In this document: piece by piece, positions 23,481 to 32,239 of the stretch
Layout of the letters: each line of letters opens with the position of its first letter
How positions within the stretch are numbered: position 1 is the stretch's first letter
Source of the DNA: Paratissierella sp033809995
GTDB lineage: Bacteria; Bacillota; Clostridia; Tissierellales; Tissierellaceae
Direction of reading: 5' to 3'
NCBI GenBank assembly: GCA_033809995.1
Contig: JAPXKQ010000007.1
Span: 7,372 to 71,371 of the forward strand
DNA length: 64,000 nucleotides
The notes under the pieces: generated by a model
What the model saw: the letters and a program-made list of their open reading frames with translations, nothing else
Database searches by the model: none
What the model was told of the DNA's origin: nothing
Made by a program: the position numbers and the translations under genes

Positions 23481-25454
23481 TTACTTATTATTATTGATAA
23501 TATCCTCTACTGTAGTGTCCAACTCCTCATTTTTTATTTCTTCGTTCTTTTCCACTACAACATCTTCAGTAGGGTTTACATCTTTAGCACTTAAGCTTAT
23601 TCTTCTTTCCTCATCATTGATTTCTATAACTTTTACAGTTACAGTATCTCCAATCTTAAGTACATCAGAAGGTTTATTTACGTGTTCCTTTGATATTTGT
23701 GACACATGTAATAATCCATCTACACCTTCGTTAAGTCTAACGAAAGCTCCAAAATCCAATAGATTTACAACCTTGCCCTCTACTATGTCCCCTTGGCTCA
23801 CATTTTTCTTAAATACTTCCCATGGCTCTTCTATAGTTTGTTTTAAACCTAGGGAAATTCTATTCTTTTCTTTGTCTAAAGCTAAAATTTTAACTTCAAC
23901 TTTTTTACCTACCTTTAAAATATCTGACGGATGTTTTACTCTAAACCATGATAAATCTGAAATATGAATTAACCCATCAACACCACCTAAGTCAACAAAT
24001 GCACCAAAATCGGTTAATCTTTGTACAACACCAGTTATAATATCATCAACCTTTAAAGTATTCCATAGCTCGGCTTTTTTAGCTTCTAATTCTTCTTTCT
24101 CTACTTCTTTTCTTGATAATATAACTCTTCTTTTAGTTTTATCAAAATCAATTACCTTAACTTTTAATTTTTTGCCTTTAAATTCATCAAGTTTTGAAAC
24201 AAAGCTAGTAGAAACATGAGATGCAGGTATAAAACCATTTATACCTTTTACTAAAACTGTTAAACCGCCCTTAACTGCGTTTATAACCTTACATTCTATA
24301 ATTTCCTTATTGTTGAAAGCTTCTTCTACTACATCCCAATTTTTTAAATCATCTACTCTTTTAGCAGATAGAACTACATTACCTTCTCCATCATCCAATT
24401 TCATTACATAAACATCTAGCTCATCGCCAACTTTATATGCTTCCTTTAAGTTAATATCGTCGTCATAAGATACTTCATCTTTAGCTACGATCCCATCACT
24501 TTTATAATTAATATTAACCATTAATTCGTTTTCGGTAACATATAGTATAGTACCTTTTATTATGTCTCCTCTGTGAATTCTAGTGAAAGAACTCTCAATT
24601 GCTTCCATCATTTCATCTTTATTTAGATTATCCATAGTTAATATAGCCTCCTTAATTATCCAATCAGGTGTTGATGCACCTGCTGTTATTCCTATTTTAT
24701 TAAATTTTTGTATCTCTTGTAAAGATAAATCTTTTATTGTTTCAATATGATAGACATTATTACAATACCTTCTACTTATTTCTACTAATTTTTGAGTGTT
24801 AGAGCTATGTTTGCCACCTATTATAATCATAGCATTTACCATTTGGGCAACTTTTAAAGCAGATTCTTGACGAGTCTTTGTGGCATTACATATGGTATTA
24901 AATACCTCTATATTATTTGCCCTAGTTTTTACAATTTCTGTTAATTCATTAAATTTTTCTAATGTATTTGTTGTTTGTGAAACTAGACAAACCTTGTCCA
25001 AGAAAGGTAGATTCTTAGCCTCTTCTTCATTATTAATAATATATGCTTTATATTCGCAATAACTGTTTATTCCTATTACTTCAGGATGATTTTTATCCCC
25101 TATTATTACTATATCATAACCTTTATTAAAGAATTGTTCAACTTTTTTCTGGATTGATATAACATATGGGCAAGTACAATCCACTAGCTCTAAGTTCATG
25201 TCCACAATTTCCTTACTGACGCTTTTAGGAACACCATGGGACCTTATTATAATTTTTCCATTATTTATGCCTTCAATATTATCTATTGTATGAAGTCCTT
25301 TACTTTCAAATTCCTTTACCGCTTGCTCATTGTGTATTAGGGGACCATAAGAAAAAGTATCTTTTGTTTTATCTTCTAATTCATTTAAAGTTTTCTCAAC
25401 AGCTCTTTTAACTCCAAAGCAGAAGCCAGCATTTTCAGCTATTATTATTTCCAC
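23481..25454 (-). CDS. ispH: 4-hydroxy-3-methylbut-2-enyl diphosphate reductase fused to S1 RNA-binding domains (IspH-RpsA)
   Basis: A 657-residue fusion. Residues 1-~280 are IspH, the [4Fe-4S] enzyme of the last step of the methylerythritol phosphate pathway: FCFGVKRAV, GPLIHNEQ, CTCPYV, CNATKTRQE and the TAGASTPDW block. Residues ~300-640 contain four S1 domains (starts near KGTILYVTENELM, CKVINAVKGGLTV, TGVVQRLTDFGAFVDLGG, EGKVVNLLDFGAFVRLNEG), like ribosomal protein S1. Such fusions are known in Clostridia. Head and tail are in one frame without a stop. ispA lies elsewhere in this window, but dxs is not seen. Confidence 0.96.
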   Translation of the reverse strand: MEIIIAENAGFCFGVKRAVEKTLNELEDKTKDTFSYGPLIHNEQAVKEFESKGLHTIDNIEGINNGKIIIRSHGVPKSVSKEIVDMNLELVDCTCPYVISIQKKVEQFFNKGYDIVIIGDKNHPEVIGINSYCEYKAYIINNEEEAKNLPFLDKVCLVSQTTNTLEKFNELTEIVKTRANNIEVFNTICNATKTRQESALKVAQMVNAMIIIGGKHSSNTQKLVEISRRYCNNVYHIETIKDLSLQEIQKFNKIGITAGASTPDWIIKEAILTMDNLNKDEMMEAIESSFTRIHRGDIIKGTILYVTENELMVNINYKSDGIVAKDEVSYDDDINLKEAYKVGDELDVYVMKLDDGEGNVVLSAKRVDDLKNWDVVEEAFNNKEIIECKVINAVKGGLTVLVKGINGFIPASHVSTSFVSKLDEFKGKKLKVKVIDFDKTKRRVILSRKEVEKEELEAKKAELWNTLKVDDIITGVVQRLTDFGAFVDLGGVDGLIHISDLSWFRVKHPSDILKVGKKVEVKILALDKEKNRISLGLKQTIEEPWEVFKKNVSQGDIVEGKVVNLLDFGAFVRLNEGVDGLLHVSQISKEHVNKPSDVLKIGDTVTVKVIEINDEERRISLSAKDVNPTEDVVVEKNEEIKNEELDTTVEDIINNNK

Positions 25455-25486
25455 ATGCTTTACCTCCCTTATTGTAACATCAAGGT

Positions 25487-26065
25487 TTAATTTTCTAGTG
25501 CATAAATGGATTCTAAGATATTTTTACTAATATTTAGATATTCTTCATTATTAAGTTTTTTATTATAATTATCTGATAAATCTATAGGTTTACCTATATT
25601 GATATTTACTTTACCAAATAATTTATATGTGCTTCCTATATAAATAGGCAATATCTTTGATTGAGCTTTTATAGCCAGCAGTGCAGTACCTGCCTTAGCA
25701 TTATTCAAATCCACAGAATCTACTCTTGTCCCCTCTGGGAATATACCTAATACTTTTTCGTTTTTTAAGACCCTAAGTGCATTTTTAATTGCTGCTATAT
25801 CTGTATCCTGTCTATCTACAGGAAATGATTCAAGCTTATAAATTAAGAAAGATAAAAATTTATTTTTAAATAACTCCTTTTTAGCCATCCAATGGACTTG
25901 TCTTGGAAAAGCTATAGATATTAGAACCGGATCCCAATTACTTCTATGATTAGCACATATTACAAGTCTATCATTCATAGGAATATTTTCTAAACCAGTA
26001 ATCTTAAATCGATAAAATAACTTTAAGAAAAAACCTAAAATATTTCTTGCTACCTTATAAAACAT
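25487..26065 (-). CDS. plsC: 1-acyl-sn-glycerol-3-phosphate acyltransferase (PlsC family)
   Basis: A 192-residue PlsC-type acyltransferase that transfers a fatty acyl group to lysophosphatidic acid in phospholipid synthesis at the membrane. The catalytic NHRSNWDP block (HxxxxD, ~39-46) and FPEGTR (~113-118) are present, along with a hydrophobic N-terminal segment. It begins on the base after the cmk stop codon, the usual cmk-plsC-ispH order of Clostridia. Confidence 0.92.
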   Translation of the reverse strand: MFYKVARNILGFFLKLFYRFKITGLENIPMNDRLVICANHRSNWDPVLISIAFPRQVHWMAKKELFKNKFLSFLIYKLESFPVDRQDTDIAAIKNALRVLKNEKVLGIFPEGTRVDSVDLNNAKAGTALLAIKAQSKILPIYIGSTYKLFGKVNINIGKPIDLSDNYNKKLNNEEYLNISKNILESIYALEN

Positions 26066-26731
26066 TTAGATCCCTCCTTTAACAATGGAGATAATACTAT
26101 CAACACATTCGTCTATAGTCATATTTGTAGTGTCTAGAACAAATGAATCATCAGATATGATTAAAGGTGATATTTCCCGAGTACTATCAATATTGTCACG
26201 TTTTTCTATTTCATTTATTATTTGCTCTAAGGTGATTGCAGTTTCCCCTTTTTCTACTAATTCCTTATATCTTCGTCTTCCTCTTTCTTCTACTGAAGCA
26301 GTAATAAAAAATTTAAAATTAGCATTAGGGAGAACCACTGTCGTTATATCTCTACCATCCATTACTACTGATTTAGTTTTAGCCATTTTTTGTTGTAATT
26401 TTACCATGCCTTCTCTTACTTCTTTAATTATAGCTACATAAGATACATTTTTGTTAATGATATTTTCTCTTATTTCTTTATCAACCAGTTTACCATCCAG
26501 GTAGATGTGATTGTTGATAAAGTCTATTTCAGTGCTTTTCAATATTTCAATAACGTCCTTTGGGTTCTTAGGATTTAAATTGTTATTTAAAACCTTTAAT
26601 GTTAAAGCTCTATACATAGCACCAGTATCTATGTATTCAATATTCAATTTTTTGCTTACCAACTTTGCTATTGTACTTTTACCAGCTCCTGCAGGTCCAT
26701 CAATAGCTATTGAATAAATATTTTTATCCAT
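26066..26731 (-). CDS. cmk: (d)CMP kinase
   Basis: Cytidylate kinase of 221 residues, which phosphorylates CMP and dCMP with ATP. The P-loop DGPAGAGKSTIAK is at ~10-22, followed by YIDTGAMYRALT (~34), the MDGRDITTVVLPNA block (~123-136) and the lid RGRRRYKEL (~150). It is directly joined to plsC. Confidence 0.97.
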   Translation of the reverse strand: MDKNIYSIAIDGPAGAGKSTIAKLVSKKLNIEYIDTGAMYRALTLKVLNNNLNPKNPKDVIEILKSTEIDFINNHIYLDGKLVDKEIRENIINKNVSYVAIIKEVREGMVKLQQKMAKTKSVVMDGRDITTVVLPNANFKFFITASVEERGRRRYKELVEKGETAITLEQIINEIEKRDNIDSTREISPLIISDDSFVLDTTNMTIDECVDSIISIVKGGI

Positions 26732-26753
26732 AGGATTCCCCCTAAAAAAGAAT

Positions 26754-26771
26754 AACCACCAATTGGCGGTT
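26754..26771 (-). terminator. Hairpin between the aroH remnant and cmk
   Basis: On the minus strand AACCGCC-AATT-GGTGGTT pairs over 7 bp with one wobble, and TTCTTTTTT follows a few bases later. It would end transcripts coming from the flavoprotein gene. Confidence 0.55.
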
Positions 26772-26776
26772 GAATA

Positions 26777-27031
26777 TCATACGATTAAATCAGGTCTTAG
26801 GACTTTTGCACCCTTAAGATAAATATGTTTAACATCATTCTGATTTATATCTGAATTATATAAAATCATTAATCTTATACATTTATCTAGGCCCCCTTCA
26901 ACGACCATCTCATTAAAACACATCAACCCAATATTAACATAACCCAATTCCCTAGCTGCTTTCGCAGGATATGCTTTATTTAAATCTTTAGTTGCAGAAA
27001 ACAATATACAAATAACTTGATCCTTTAACAA
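26777..27031 (-). pseudogene. Chorismate mutase AroH lacking its N-terminal third
   Basis: The 84-residue frame matches the C-terminal two thirds of the AroH-type chorismate mutase (Bacillus type). The run LFSATKDLNKAYPAKAAREL is followed by CFNEMVVEGGLDKCIRLM and IYLKGAKVLRPDL, which align with the Bacillus LLSATPDLH, CMQEMDVTGG and VLRPDL blocks. The first ~43 residues, including the arginine of the RGIRGAT motif, are missing. A TAA stop precedes the first usable codon (TTG), and only 43 bp separate it from the upstream gene, so the missing part cannot be nearby in another frame. It is probably a deletion remnant. The Cys, Glu and Arg active-site residues of the remaining part are still present. 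Confidence 0.75.
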
Positions 27032-27074
27032 TTATATATTAAAATCAACAACTTAACAAGTAAATAAAACGTTT

Positions 27075-28292
27075 TTAAACGTTCATACCAGCCAAATAAC
27101 CAGTAGAATATGCAATTTGTAAATTGTATCCTCCAGTTAAAGCATCCACATCCAATATTTCACCTGCAAAGTATAGATTGTGCATTAATTTAGATTCCAT
27201 AGTTGACGAATTTACCTCTTTAACAGAAACGCCACCAGAAGTTATTATTGCTTCTTCTATAGGACGAAAACCTTTAAAATCCATTCTAAAGTTCTTTATT
27301 ACATCTACTAAATTAGCTCTTTCATCTTTAGTTATTTGATTTATCTTCTTATCTGGATTTATATTAGAATAGTTAATAATCCAAGGTATTAATTTCTGTG
27401 GTAATAGATCATTTAATGCATTTTTTAGTTGTTTATTTGCATATATATCAAAATCCCTAAGAATTCTATTGTCAAGCTTTTCAAAATCTAAGGCAGGTTT
27501 AAAGTCAATAGCAAGAGTTAAATCCTTATAATTCTTGTGCAGATGATTACTTGTTGACAAAACAATAGGTCCAGATATGCCATAGTGCGTAAATATCAAA
27601 TCTCCAAACTCTTCATGTATTTGTTTTTTACCATTATAGGCTTTTAAACTAACATTTTTTAAAGATAAACCTTGTAAATCTTTTATCCAGGGAGCATTTA
27701 TCTCTAATGGTACAAGAGATGGTTTTAAATCTATGATTGTATGACCAAATTTCTTAGCAAATTTATATCCATCTCCAGTAGAGCCTGTAGAAGGATAAGA
27801 TTTGCCACCTGTAGTTATAATTAGTTTATCGAATGTAAGTGTTTCGCTATCAATTTTAACGACAAATTTATCCTTATCATAATACACATCCGTTACATTA
27901 GAATTTAGTCTATAATCAACATTGTTTTTCTCTAAAAATTTAATAAACGCCTTAATAACATCGCTTGATTTGTCACTTTCAGGGAAGACTCTATTTCCTC
28001 TTTCAACTTTTACCCTTAATCCATTATCACCTAATAATTTTATTATATCTTCATTGGTAAAAGAATATAAACTTGAATATAGAAAGTTTTTATTTGTAAT
28101 AATATTATCAAAAAATAAATCTAAAGAGGAAGCATTTGTAATATTGCATCTTCCTTTTCCTGTTATAAACAATTTTTTTCCTAATCTTTCATTTTTTTCA
28201 ATAAGTAAAACATTCTTTCCAAGTGATCCTGCAATACCAGCTGCCATAATTCCAGCAGCTCCTCCACCTATAACACCAATTAATTCGCTCAT
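27075..28292 (-). CDS. HI0933/BaiN-family FAD-dependent oxidoreductase
   Basis: A 405-residue flavoprotein of the HI0933 (YhiN/BaiN) family. The FAD-binding Rossmann motif GVIGGGAAGIMAAGIAG is at the N-terminus, followed by GKGRCNITNAS (~45-55), TTGGKSYPSTGSTGDGY (~160-176), GVSVKEVNSSTMESK near 350 and the C-terminal GGYNLQIAYSTGYLAG (~386-401). Substrates of the family are poorly known. It lies upstream of the aroH remnant and the cmk group, with two small hairpins in its leader. Confidence 0.92.
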   Translation of the reverse strand: MSELIGVIGGGAAGIMAAGIAGSLGKNVLLIEKNERLGKKLFITGKGRCNITNASSLDLFFDNIITNKNFLYSSLYSFTNEDIIKLLGDNGLRVKVERGNRVFPESDKSSDVIKAFIKFLEKNNVDYRLNSNVTDVYYDKDKFVVKIDSETLTFDKLIITTGGKSYPSTGSTGDGYKFAKKFGHTIIDLKPSLVPLEINAPWIKDLQGLSLKNVSLKAYNGKKQIHEEFGDLIFTHYGISGPIVLSTSNHLHKNYKDLTLAIDFKPALDFEKLDNRILRDFDIYANKQLKNALNDLLPQKLIPWIINYSNINPDKKINQITKDERANLVDVIKNFRMDFKGFRPIEEAIITSGGVSVKEVNSSTMESKLMHNLYFAGEILDVDALTGGYNLQIAYSTGYLAGMNV

Positions 28293-28328
28293 TATTATAC
28301 CTCTCTCTTATAACAAGATTTTATTGAA

Positions 28329-28363
28329 CCAGTCATTTACAGAACTGGGAGGCTTTTCGCCTC
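28329..28363 (-). other. Two abutting hairpins in the flavoprotein gene leader
   Basis: On the minus strand GAGGC-GAAAA-GCCTC is directly followed by CCAGT-(10 nt)-ACTGG. The G+C-rich stretch stands out in very AT-rich DNA and lies 37-71 nt upstream of the start codon. It fits no riboswitch class I know. It may be a leader structure or repeat debris. The rest of the gene-free gap 28293-28594 is AT-rich with nothing else recognised apart from the terminator below. Confidence 0.4.
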
Positions 28364-28550
28364 GCCATATGTAATAGAAATTATTTAATAATATTGTTCC
28401 CATTTTATTAGAAGCTTTTTTCATTATACAATATAATAAACTTTTCGTATAGAATTTTTAAAAAGTGATTTATTAAAGAATTTTGTAAATATTATATCAT
28501 TTATGATAATATCTATTATGATGTAGTTTTATTTCTTATACTATATACAT

Positions 28551-28576
28551 AAAAAAAGAGGGCAATTTTTACCCTC
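28551..28576 (-). terminator. Intrinsic terminator of the RpiR-type gene
   Basis: On the minus strand GAGGGTAAAAATTGCCCTC is followed by TTTTTTT. It is 19 nt after the stop codon and closes the RpiR gene and probably the kor operon. Confidence 0.85.
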
Positions 28577-28594
28577 AGTATTACATTATTTTTG

Positions 28595-29464
28595 CTATAT
28601 ATTATTTTCATCATATACATTATATTTCTTCCAAATCAATTCTAAGTCTTCAAAGTAATTTGTTATGTCATCTTGTTTTCTAGCACCTAGTGAAACTATC
28701 AAAGCATTTATTAAACTCATAGGCGCCACAAGTGAATCTACAAAGGAAATCATATCACTTCTAGCAATCAATGATACGTCAGCACGATGTGCAGCTGGAG
28801 AAAGGAGGCTATCTGTTATACTAATAATCGAGCATCCCTTGCTCTTAACTAGATCTATTGCTTCTAAAGTTCGTCTTGAGTATCGTGGATACGTAATACC
28901 TATAACTACATCATCTTTTCCAGCCATAATTAATTGCTCAAATACATCATTTGGGCCTTCAGTTATAAGTTTTACATTATCAAAAATAAAATTTAAATAA
29001 AATGACAGGTACCCTGATAAAAATGCTGAACTTCTTAAACCAATTATATATATATGTCTACTTTTAAGTATTAAATCAATTGCTTTGTTAAAACTTTTTA
29101 TATCAATCTCTTGTATTGTCTTTTTTACATTATCGATATCCTTCTCCATTACCTTACTTAAAGCATTTTCTTTATTAGAATAATCGTTTAATGTAATTCT
29201 TTGTACTGTAGTTAATTTATGTTTTATTAATTCTTGAAGTTCTTTTTGCAATTCTCTATAGCCTGAATATCCTAAAGAGTTTGCAAATCTAACAATAGTA
29301 GATTCACTTATATTTAAAACTTCTCCAAGATTTGCAGCGGTCATAAAAGCTGCCTTATCATAATTATTAATGATATAATCTGCTATAATTTTTTGTCCTT
29401 TGCTAAGTTTATGAAAATTGCTTTGGATAATTTTTATAAGATTTGGACTTTTATTATTACTCAT
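28595..29464 (-). CDS. MurR/RpiR-family transcriptional regulator
   Basis: A 289-residue regulator with an N-terminal RpiR helix-turn-helix (AANLGEVLNISESTIVRFANSLGYSGYRELQ, as two adjoining segments ~38-69) and a C-terminal SIS sugar-phosphate isomerase-like domain (~120-250, IYIIGLRSSAFLSGYL and GITYPRYSRRT). Such regulators usually sense sugar phosphates. It directly follows the kor operon with a 13-nt gap, so it is probably cotranscribed. Whether it regulates that operon is unknown. Confidence 0.92.
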   Translation of the reverse strand: MSNNKSPNLIKIIQSNFHKLSKGQKIIADYIINNYDKAAFMTAANLGEVLNISESTIVRFANSLGYSGYRELQKELQELIKHKLTTVQRITLNDYSNKENALSKVMEKDIDNVKKTIQEIDIKSFNKAIDLILKSRHIYIIGLRSSAFLSGYLSFYLNFIFDNVKLITEGPNDVFEQLIMAGKDDVVIGITYPRYSRRTLEAIDLVKSKGCSIISITDSLLSPAAHRADVSLIARSDMISFVDSLVAPMSLINALIVSLGARKQDDITNYFEDLELIWKKYNVYDENNI

Positions 29465-29477
29465 TCATATTTCCTTT

Positions 29478-30005
29478 CTAATTTACCAATAAAAATCCTT
29501 CTTCTAATGCCATTTTGTTTAAATTTTCAGTTCCTTTAGGTACTCTATCTAAAACAGCCCTTTCTAAAGAATCTTTATTTACAATTTCAGTTATTTTAAA
29601 TATTGTACCCAATGCCACTATATTTGCTACCATAGGTTTTTTAAGTTTATCAGCCGCAGTTTCTAATATAGGTAATTTATAAATATTGATATCATCTCTG
29701 TCTGGTGTTTCTACAGAATCATCTATAATTAACGTTCCACCCATCTTTAACGAATCAATATATTTATTACAAGCTACCTGTGTTAAAGAAAGTAAAATAT
29801 CACATTTATTTACCTTAGGATATTTAATTTCAGATTTACTAATTATAACTTCAGCCTTACTGGCACCTCCTCTAGCCTCTGGTCCATAGGATTGGGATTG
29901 GACTACATTCATACCATCATAGAGGGCTGCTTCAGCTAAAATTATTCCTGCTAAAATAAGGCCTTGACCTCCTGAACCTGATAATCTTAATTCTATTCGG
30001 TCCAT
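29478..30005 (-). CDS. korC: 2-oxoacid:ferredoxin oxidoreductase, gamma subunit
   Basis: A 175-residue gamma subunit with the typical start RLSGSGGQGLILAGIILAEAA and the SYGPEARGG block (~38-46). Together with the alpha, beta and delta genes upstream it forms a four-subunit CoA-dependent oxidoreductase that reduces ferredoxin. The 1-nt gap to the beta gene indicates one transcript. Subunit order and lengths fit 2-oxoglutarate (Kor) enzymes, but a branched-chain 2-oxoacid substrate cannot be excluded. Confidence 0.9.
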   Translation of the reverse strand: MDRIELRLSGSGGQGLILAGIILAEAALYDGMNVVQSQSYGPEARGGASKAEVIISKSEIKYPKVNKCDILLSLTQVACNKYIDSLKMGGTLIIDDSVETPDRDDINIYKLPILETAADKLKKPMVANIVALGTIFKITEIVNKDSLERAVLDRVPKGTENLNKMALEEGFLLVN

Positions 30006-30006
30006 A

Positions 30007-30828
30007 TTAACCCTCCTTTGATAAAGATTTAATTATTTTATTATATTCTTCTGTATATTCAGCTCTTGGATTATTATAAATTTCTCCAACAACAAATTTA
30101 CCCAATCTTTTTTCCTCTGGCAGCTTATCCCATGCAGCAACATTTATTGCATTGTCTTTTAAGTAAGTAGTCATATCGACTACACTTCCTTTTTTATTCT
30201 TTCTGCCATAATAAGTAGGACAAGTAGTTAAAGCTTCGATAAAAGAAAAGCCTTTGTTCTTTATTCCATTTTCAATTTGTTTTTGTAGTAAATTTGCACC
30301 ATGAATAGTTCCCCTGGCTATAAAAGTTGCACCAGCTCCTTTGGCTAAATCGCAAAGGTCAAAACCTGTATCTATATTTCCATATGGAGCAGTAGTGCCC
30401 TTCTCACCAATAGGGGTAGTAGGTGAATATTGTCCTCCAGTCATTCCATAAGTATTATTGTTAAATACTATTGTTGTGATGTCAATATTTCTTCTTGCAG
30501 CATGTATCAAATGATTTCCACCAATTGCAGATGCATCACCGTCGCCTGTTATTACTATAACAGTTAATTCTGGTTTTGCTAACTTGATACCTGTTGCAAA
30601 AGCAAGAGCTCTTCCATGAGTTGTGTGTAGTGTATTAAAATCTAGATAGCCTGGTGCTCTAGAAGAGCATCCTATACCTGATACTATACATACTTCATCC
30701 TTGTTCAATTTTAAATTATCTATTGCTTTTACTATGGCTCTTGTAACAATACCATTACCGCAACCTGGACACCATATATGAGGTAGATTTTCCACTCTAA
30801 AGTATTTATCAACTAATTGACTAGGCAT
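30007..30828 (-). CDS. korB: 2-oxoacid:ferredoxin oxidoreductase, beta subunit (thiamine diphosphate)
   Basis: A 273-residue beta subunit. It holds the thiamine diphosphate site: WCPGCGNGIV (~19-28), SGIGCSSRAPGYL and ITGDGDASAIGGNH (~95-108), followed by FNNNTYGMTGGQYSPTTP. The ATG at 30828 lies inside the end of the alpha gene (8-nt overlap) after AAGGAGG. A longer in-frame reading up to 30846 lacks a ribosome site. Confidence 0.93.
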   Translation of the reverse strand: MPSQLVDKYFRVENLPHIWCPGCGNGIVTRAIVKAIDNLKLNKDEVCIVSGIGCSSRAPGYLDFNTLHTTHGRALAFATGIKLAKPELTVIVITGDGDASAIGGNHLIHAARRNIDITTIVFNNNTYGMTGGQYSPTTPIGEKGTTAPYGNIDTGFDLCDLAKGAGATFIARGTIHGANLLQKQIENGIKNKGFSFIEALTTCPTYYGRKNKKGSVVDMTTYLKDNAINVAAWDKLPEEKRLGKFVVGEIYNNPRAEYTEEYNKIIKSLSKEG

Positions 30829-31957
30829 TTTGACCCTCCTTAACAAAAGTAACTATTTCTTCAACTGTGATCAATTCACCATTGACTCTTCCATACTTTT
30901 CTACTTTTGTATATTTACCAGCAATACGGTCTACTTCTAGAAAAAACTGTCCTGCATTCATCTCTACTACTATTATCCTACCTACTTGTTTAGACAACTC
31001 TATAAGCTGTTTTTCTGGTGATGGCCAAATGGTAATAGGTCTAAATAAACCCACCTTATAACCTTCATCTCTTAATATATCTACAGCAGCTTTAGATGAT
31101 CTAGCTGAAGCTCCAAATGATACAATAGCAGTATCAGCACCATCCAACATATAATTTTCAAATTCTACTATGTCATCAACATTATCTTCAATTTTATTAA
31201 TTAACCTTCTAATTAAAGCCTCTGCCACCTTTTCATTTCCTGATGGAAATCCTGTTTCACCATGAACAAGTCCTGTAACATGATATCTATAGCCTTTTCC
31301 AAAGTCAGCCATTTGTGGAACAATTTCATTATCTAAAACTTTATAGGCCTTATATTCACTTGGATTGCATGTAGGTCTTACTCTATCGATTATTTCTATT
31401 TCTTCATCTTCATCTATTTCAAATTTTTCCCTCATATGGCCTATTACTTCATCTAATAATAAGATAACAGGAGTTCTATACTTCTCTGCAAGATTAAAAG
31501 CTCTAATGGTCTCATGATAAATTTCCTTAACAGATGAAGGGTATAAAGCAATAATTGAGTGATCCCCATGTGTTCCCCATCTTGCTTGCATTATATCGCC
31601 TTGAGCTGGTGCAGTTGGTAAACCCGTACTTGGACCACCTCTTTGAACATTGACAATTACACATGGTATTTCTGCCATAACAGCATATCCTATTCCTTCT
31701 TGCTTCAAGCTAAATCCAGGACCAGATGTCGCTGTCATTGATTTAACACCAGTCAAAGCTGCTCCTATAGCGGCTGAAATTCCTGCAATTTCATCTTCCA
31801 TTTGAATAAATTTGCCACCGATTTTAGGTAGTTCAAGAGCTGATATTTCTGCTATTTCAGTAGAGGGAGTAATTGGATAACCAGCGTAAAATCTCATACC
31901 AGCCTTTAATGCACCTTCTACACATGCTTCATTACCTTGCATTAATTTAACAGTCAT
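30821..31957 (-). CDS. korA: 2-oxoacid:ferredoxin oxidoreductase, alpha subunit
   Basis: A 378-residue alpha subunit. It begins MQGNEACVEGALKAGMRFYA with GYPITPSTEIAE (~28-39), and TSGPGFSLKQEGIGYA (~77-92) marks the pyrimidine-binding fold. The C-terminal transketolase-like domain has VGLFRPITIWPSP. It catalyses, with the beta subunit, the oxidative decarboxylation of a 2-oxoacid to an acyl-CoA, supplying reduced ferredoxin in an anaerobe. Confidence 0.92.
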   Translation of the reverse strand: MTVKLMQGNEACVEGALKAGMRFYAGYPITPSTEIAEISALELPKIGGKFIQMEDEIAGISAAIGAALTGVKSMTATSGPGFSLKQEGIGYAVMAEIPCVIVNVQRGGPSTGLPTAPAQGDIMQARWGTHGDHSIIALYPSSVKEIYHETIRAFNLAEKYRTPVILLLDEVIGHMREKFEIDEDEEIEIIDRVRPTCNPSEYKAYKVLDNEIVPQMADFGKGYRYHVTGLVHGETGFPSGNEKVAEALIRRLINKIEDNVDDIVEFENYMLDGADTAIVSFGASARSSKAAVDILRDEGYKVGLFRPITIWPSPEKQLIELSKQVGRIIVVEMNAGQFFLEVDRIAGKYTKVEKYGRVNGELITVEEIVTFVKEGQNA

Positions 31958-31959
31958 AC

Positions 31960-32160
31960 TTATTTACCTCCTAAATATATAGCAAAATCTGGACATCTTA
32001 ATTCGCATTGGCCACATTGTATGCAAGAATCAAAATCATTAATTTCAACCTTACCGTCCTTTAAGATTAATACACTTTTAGGACAGAAAGCAACACATAT
32101 GCCACAACCTTTGCACCATTCTTTTACTACAGTCAATGATTTATCTTTACTAATTGGCAT
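31960..32160 (-). CDS. korD: 2-oxoacid:ferredoxin oxidoreductase, delta (2x[4Fe-4S] ferredoxin) subunit
   Basis: A 66-residue ferredoxin-like protein with two [4Fe-4S] motifs, CKGCGICVAFCP (~16-27) and CIQCGQCELRCP (~46-57). It is the first gene of the kor operon, 2 nt before the alpha gene, and should pass electrons to free ferredoxin. Confidence 0.93.
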   Translation of the reverse strand: MPISKDKSLTVVKEWCKGCGICVAFCPKSVLILKDGKVEINDFDSCIQCGQCELRCPDFAIYLGGK

Positions 32161-32239
32161 ACTACCTCCCCCTTATTTATAAAATAAAATAAATCATATT
32201 TAAATGATAACAAAATAAATAAATATATGCAAGAAACCC

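Noticed and set aside
28329..28363. Known riboswitch upstream of the flavoprotein gene
   Set aside because: I compared it mentally with c-di-GMP, preQ1, fluoride, glycine, guanidine and ZTP patterns; conserved cores of these are not present.
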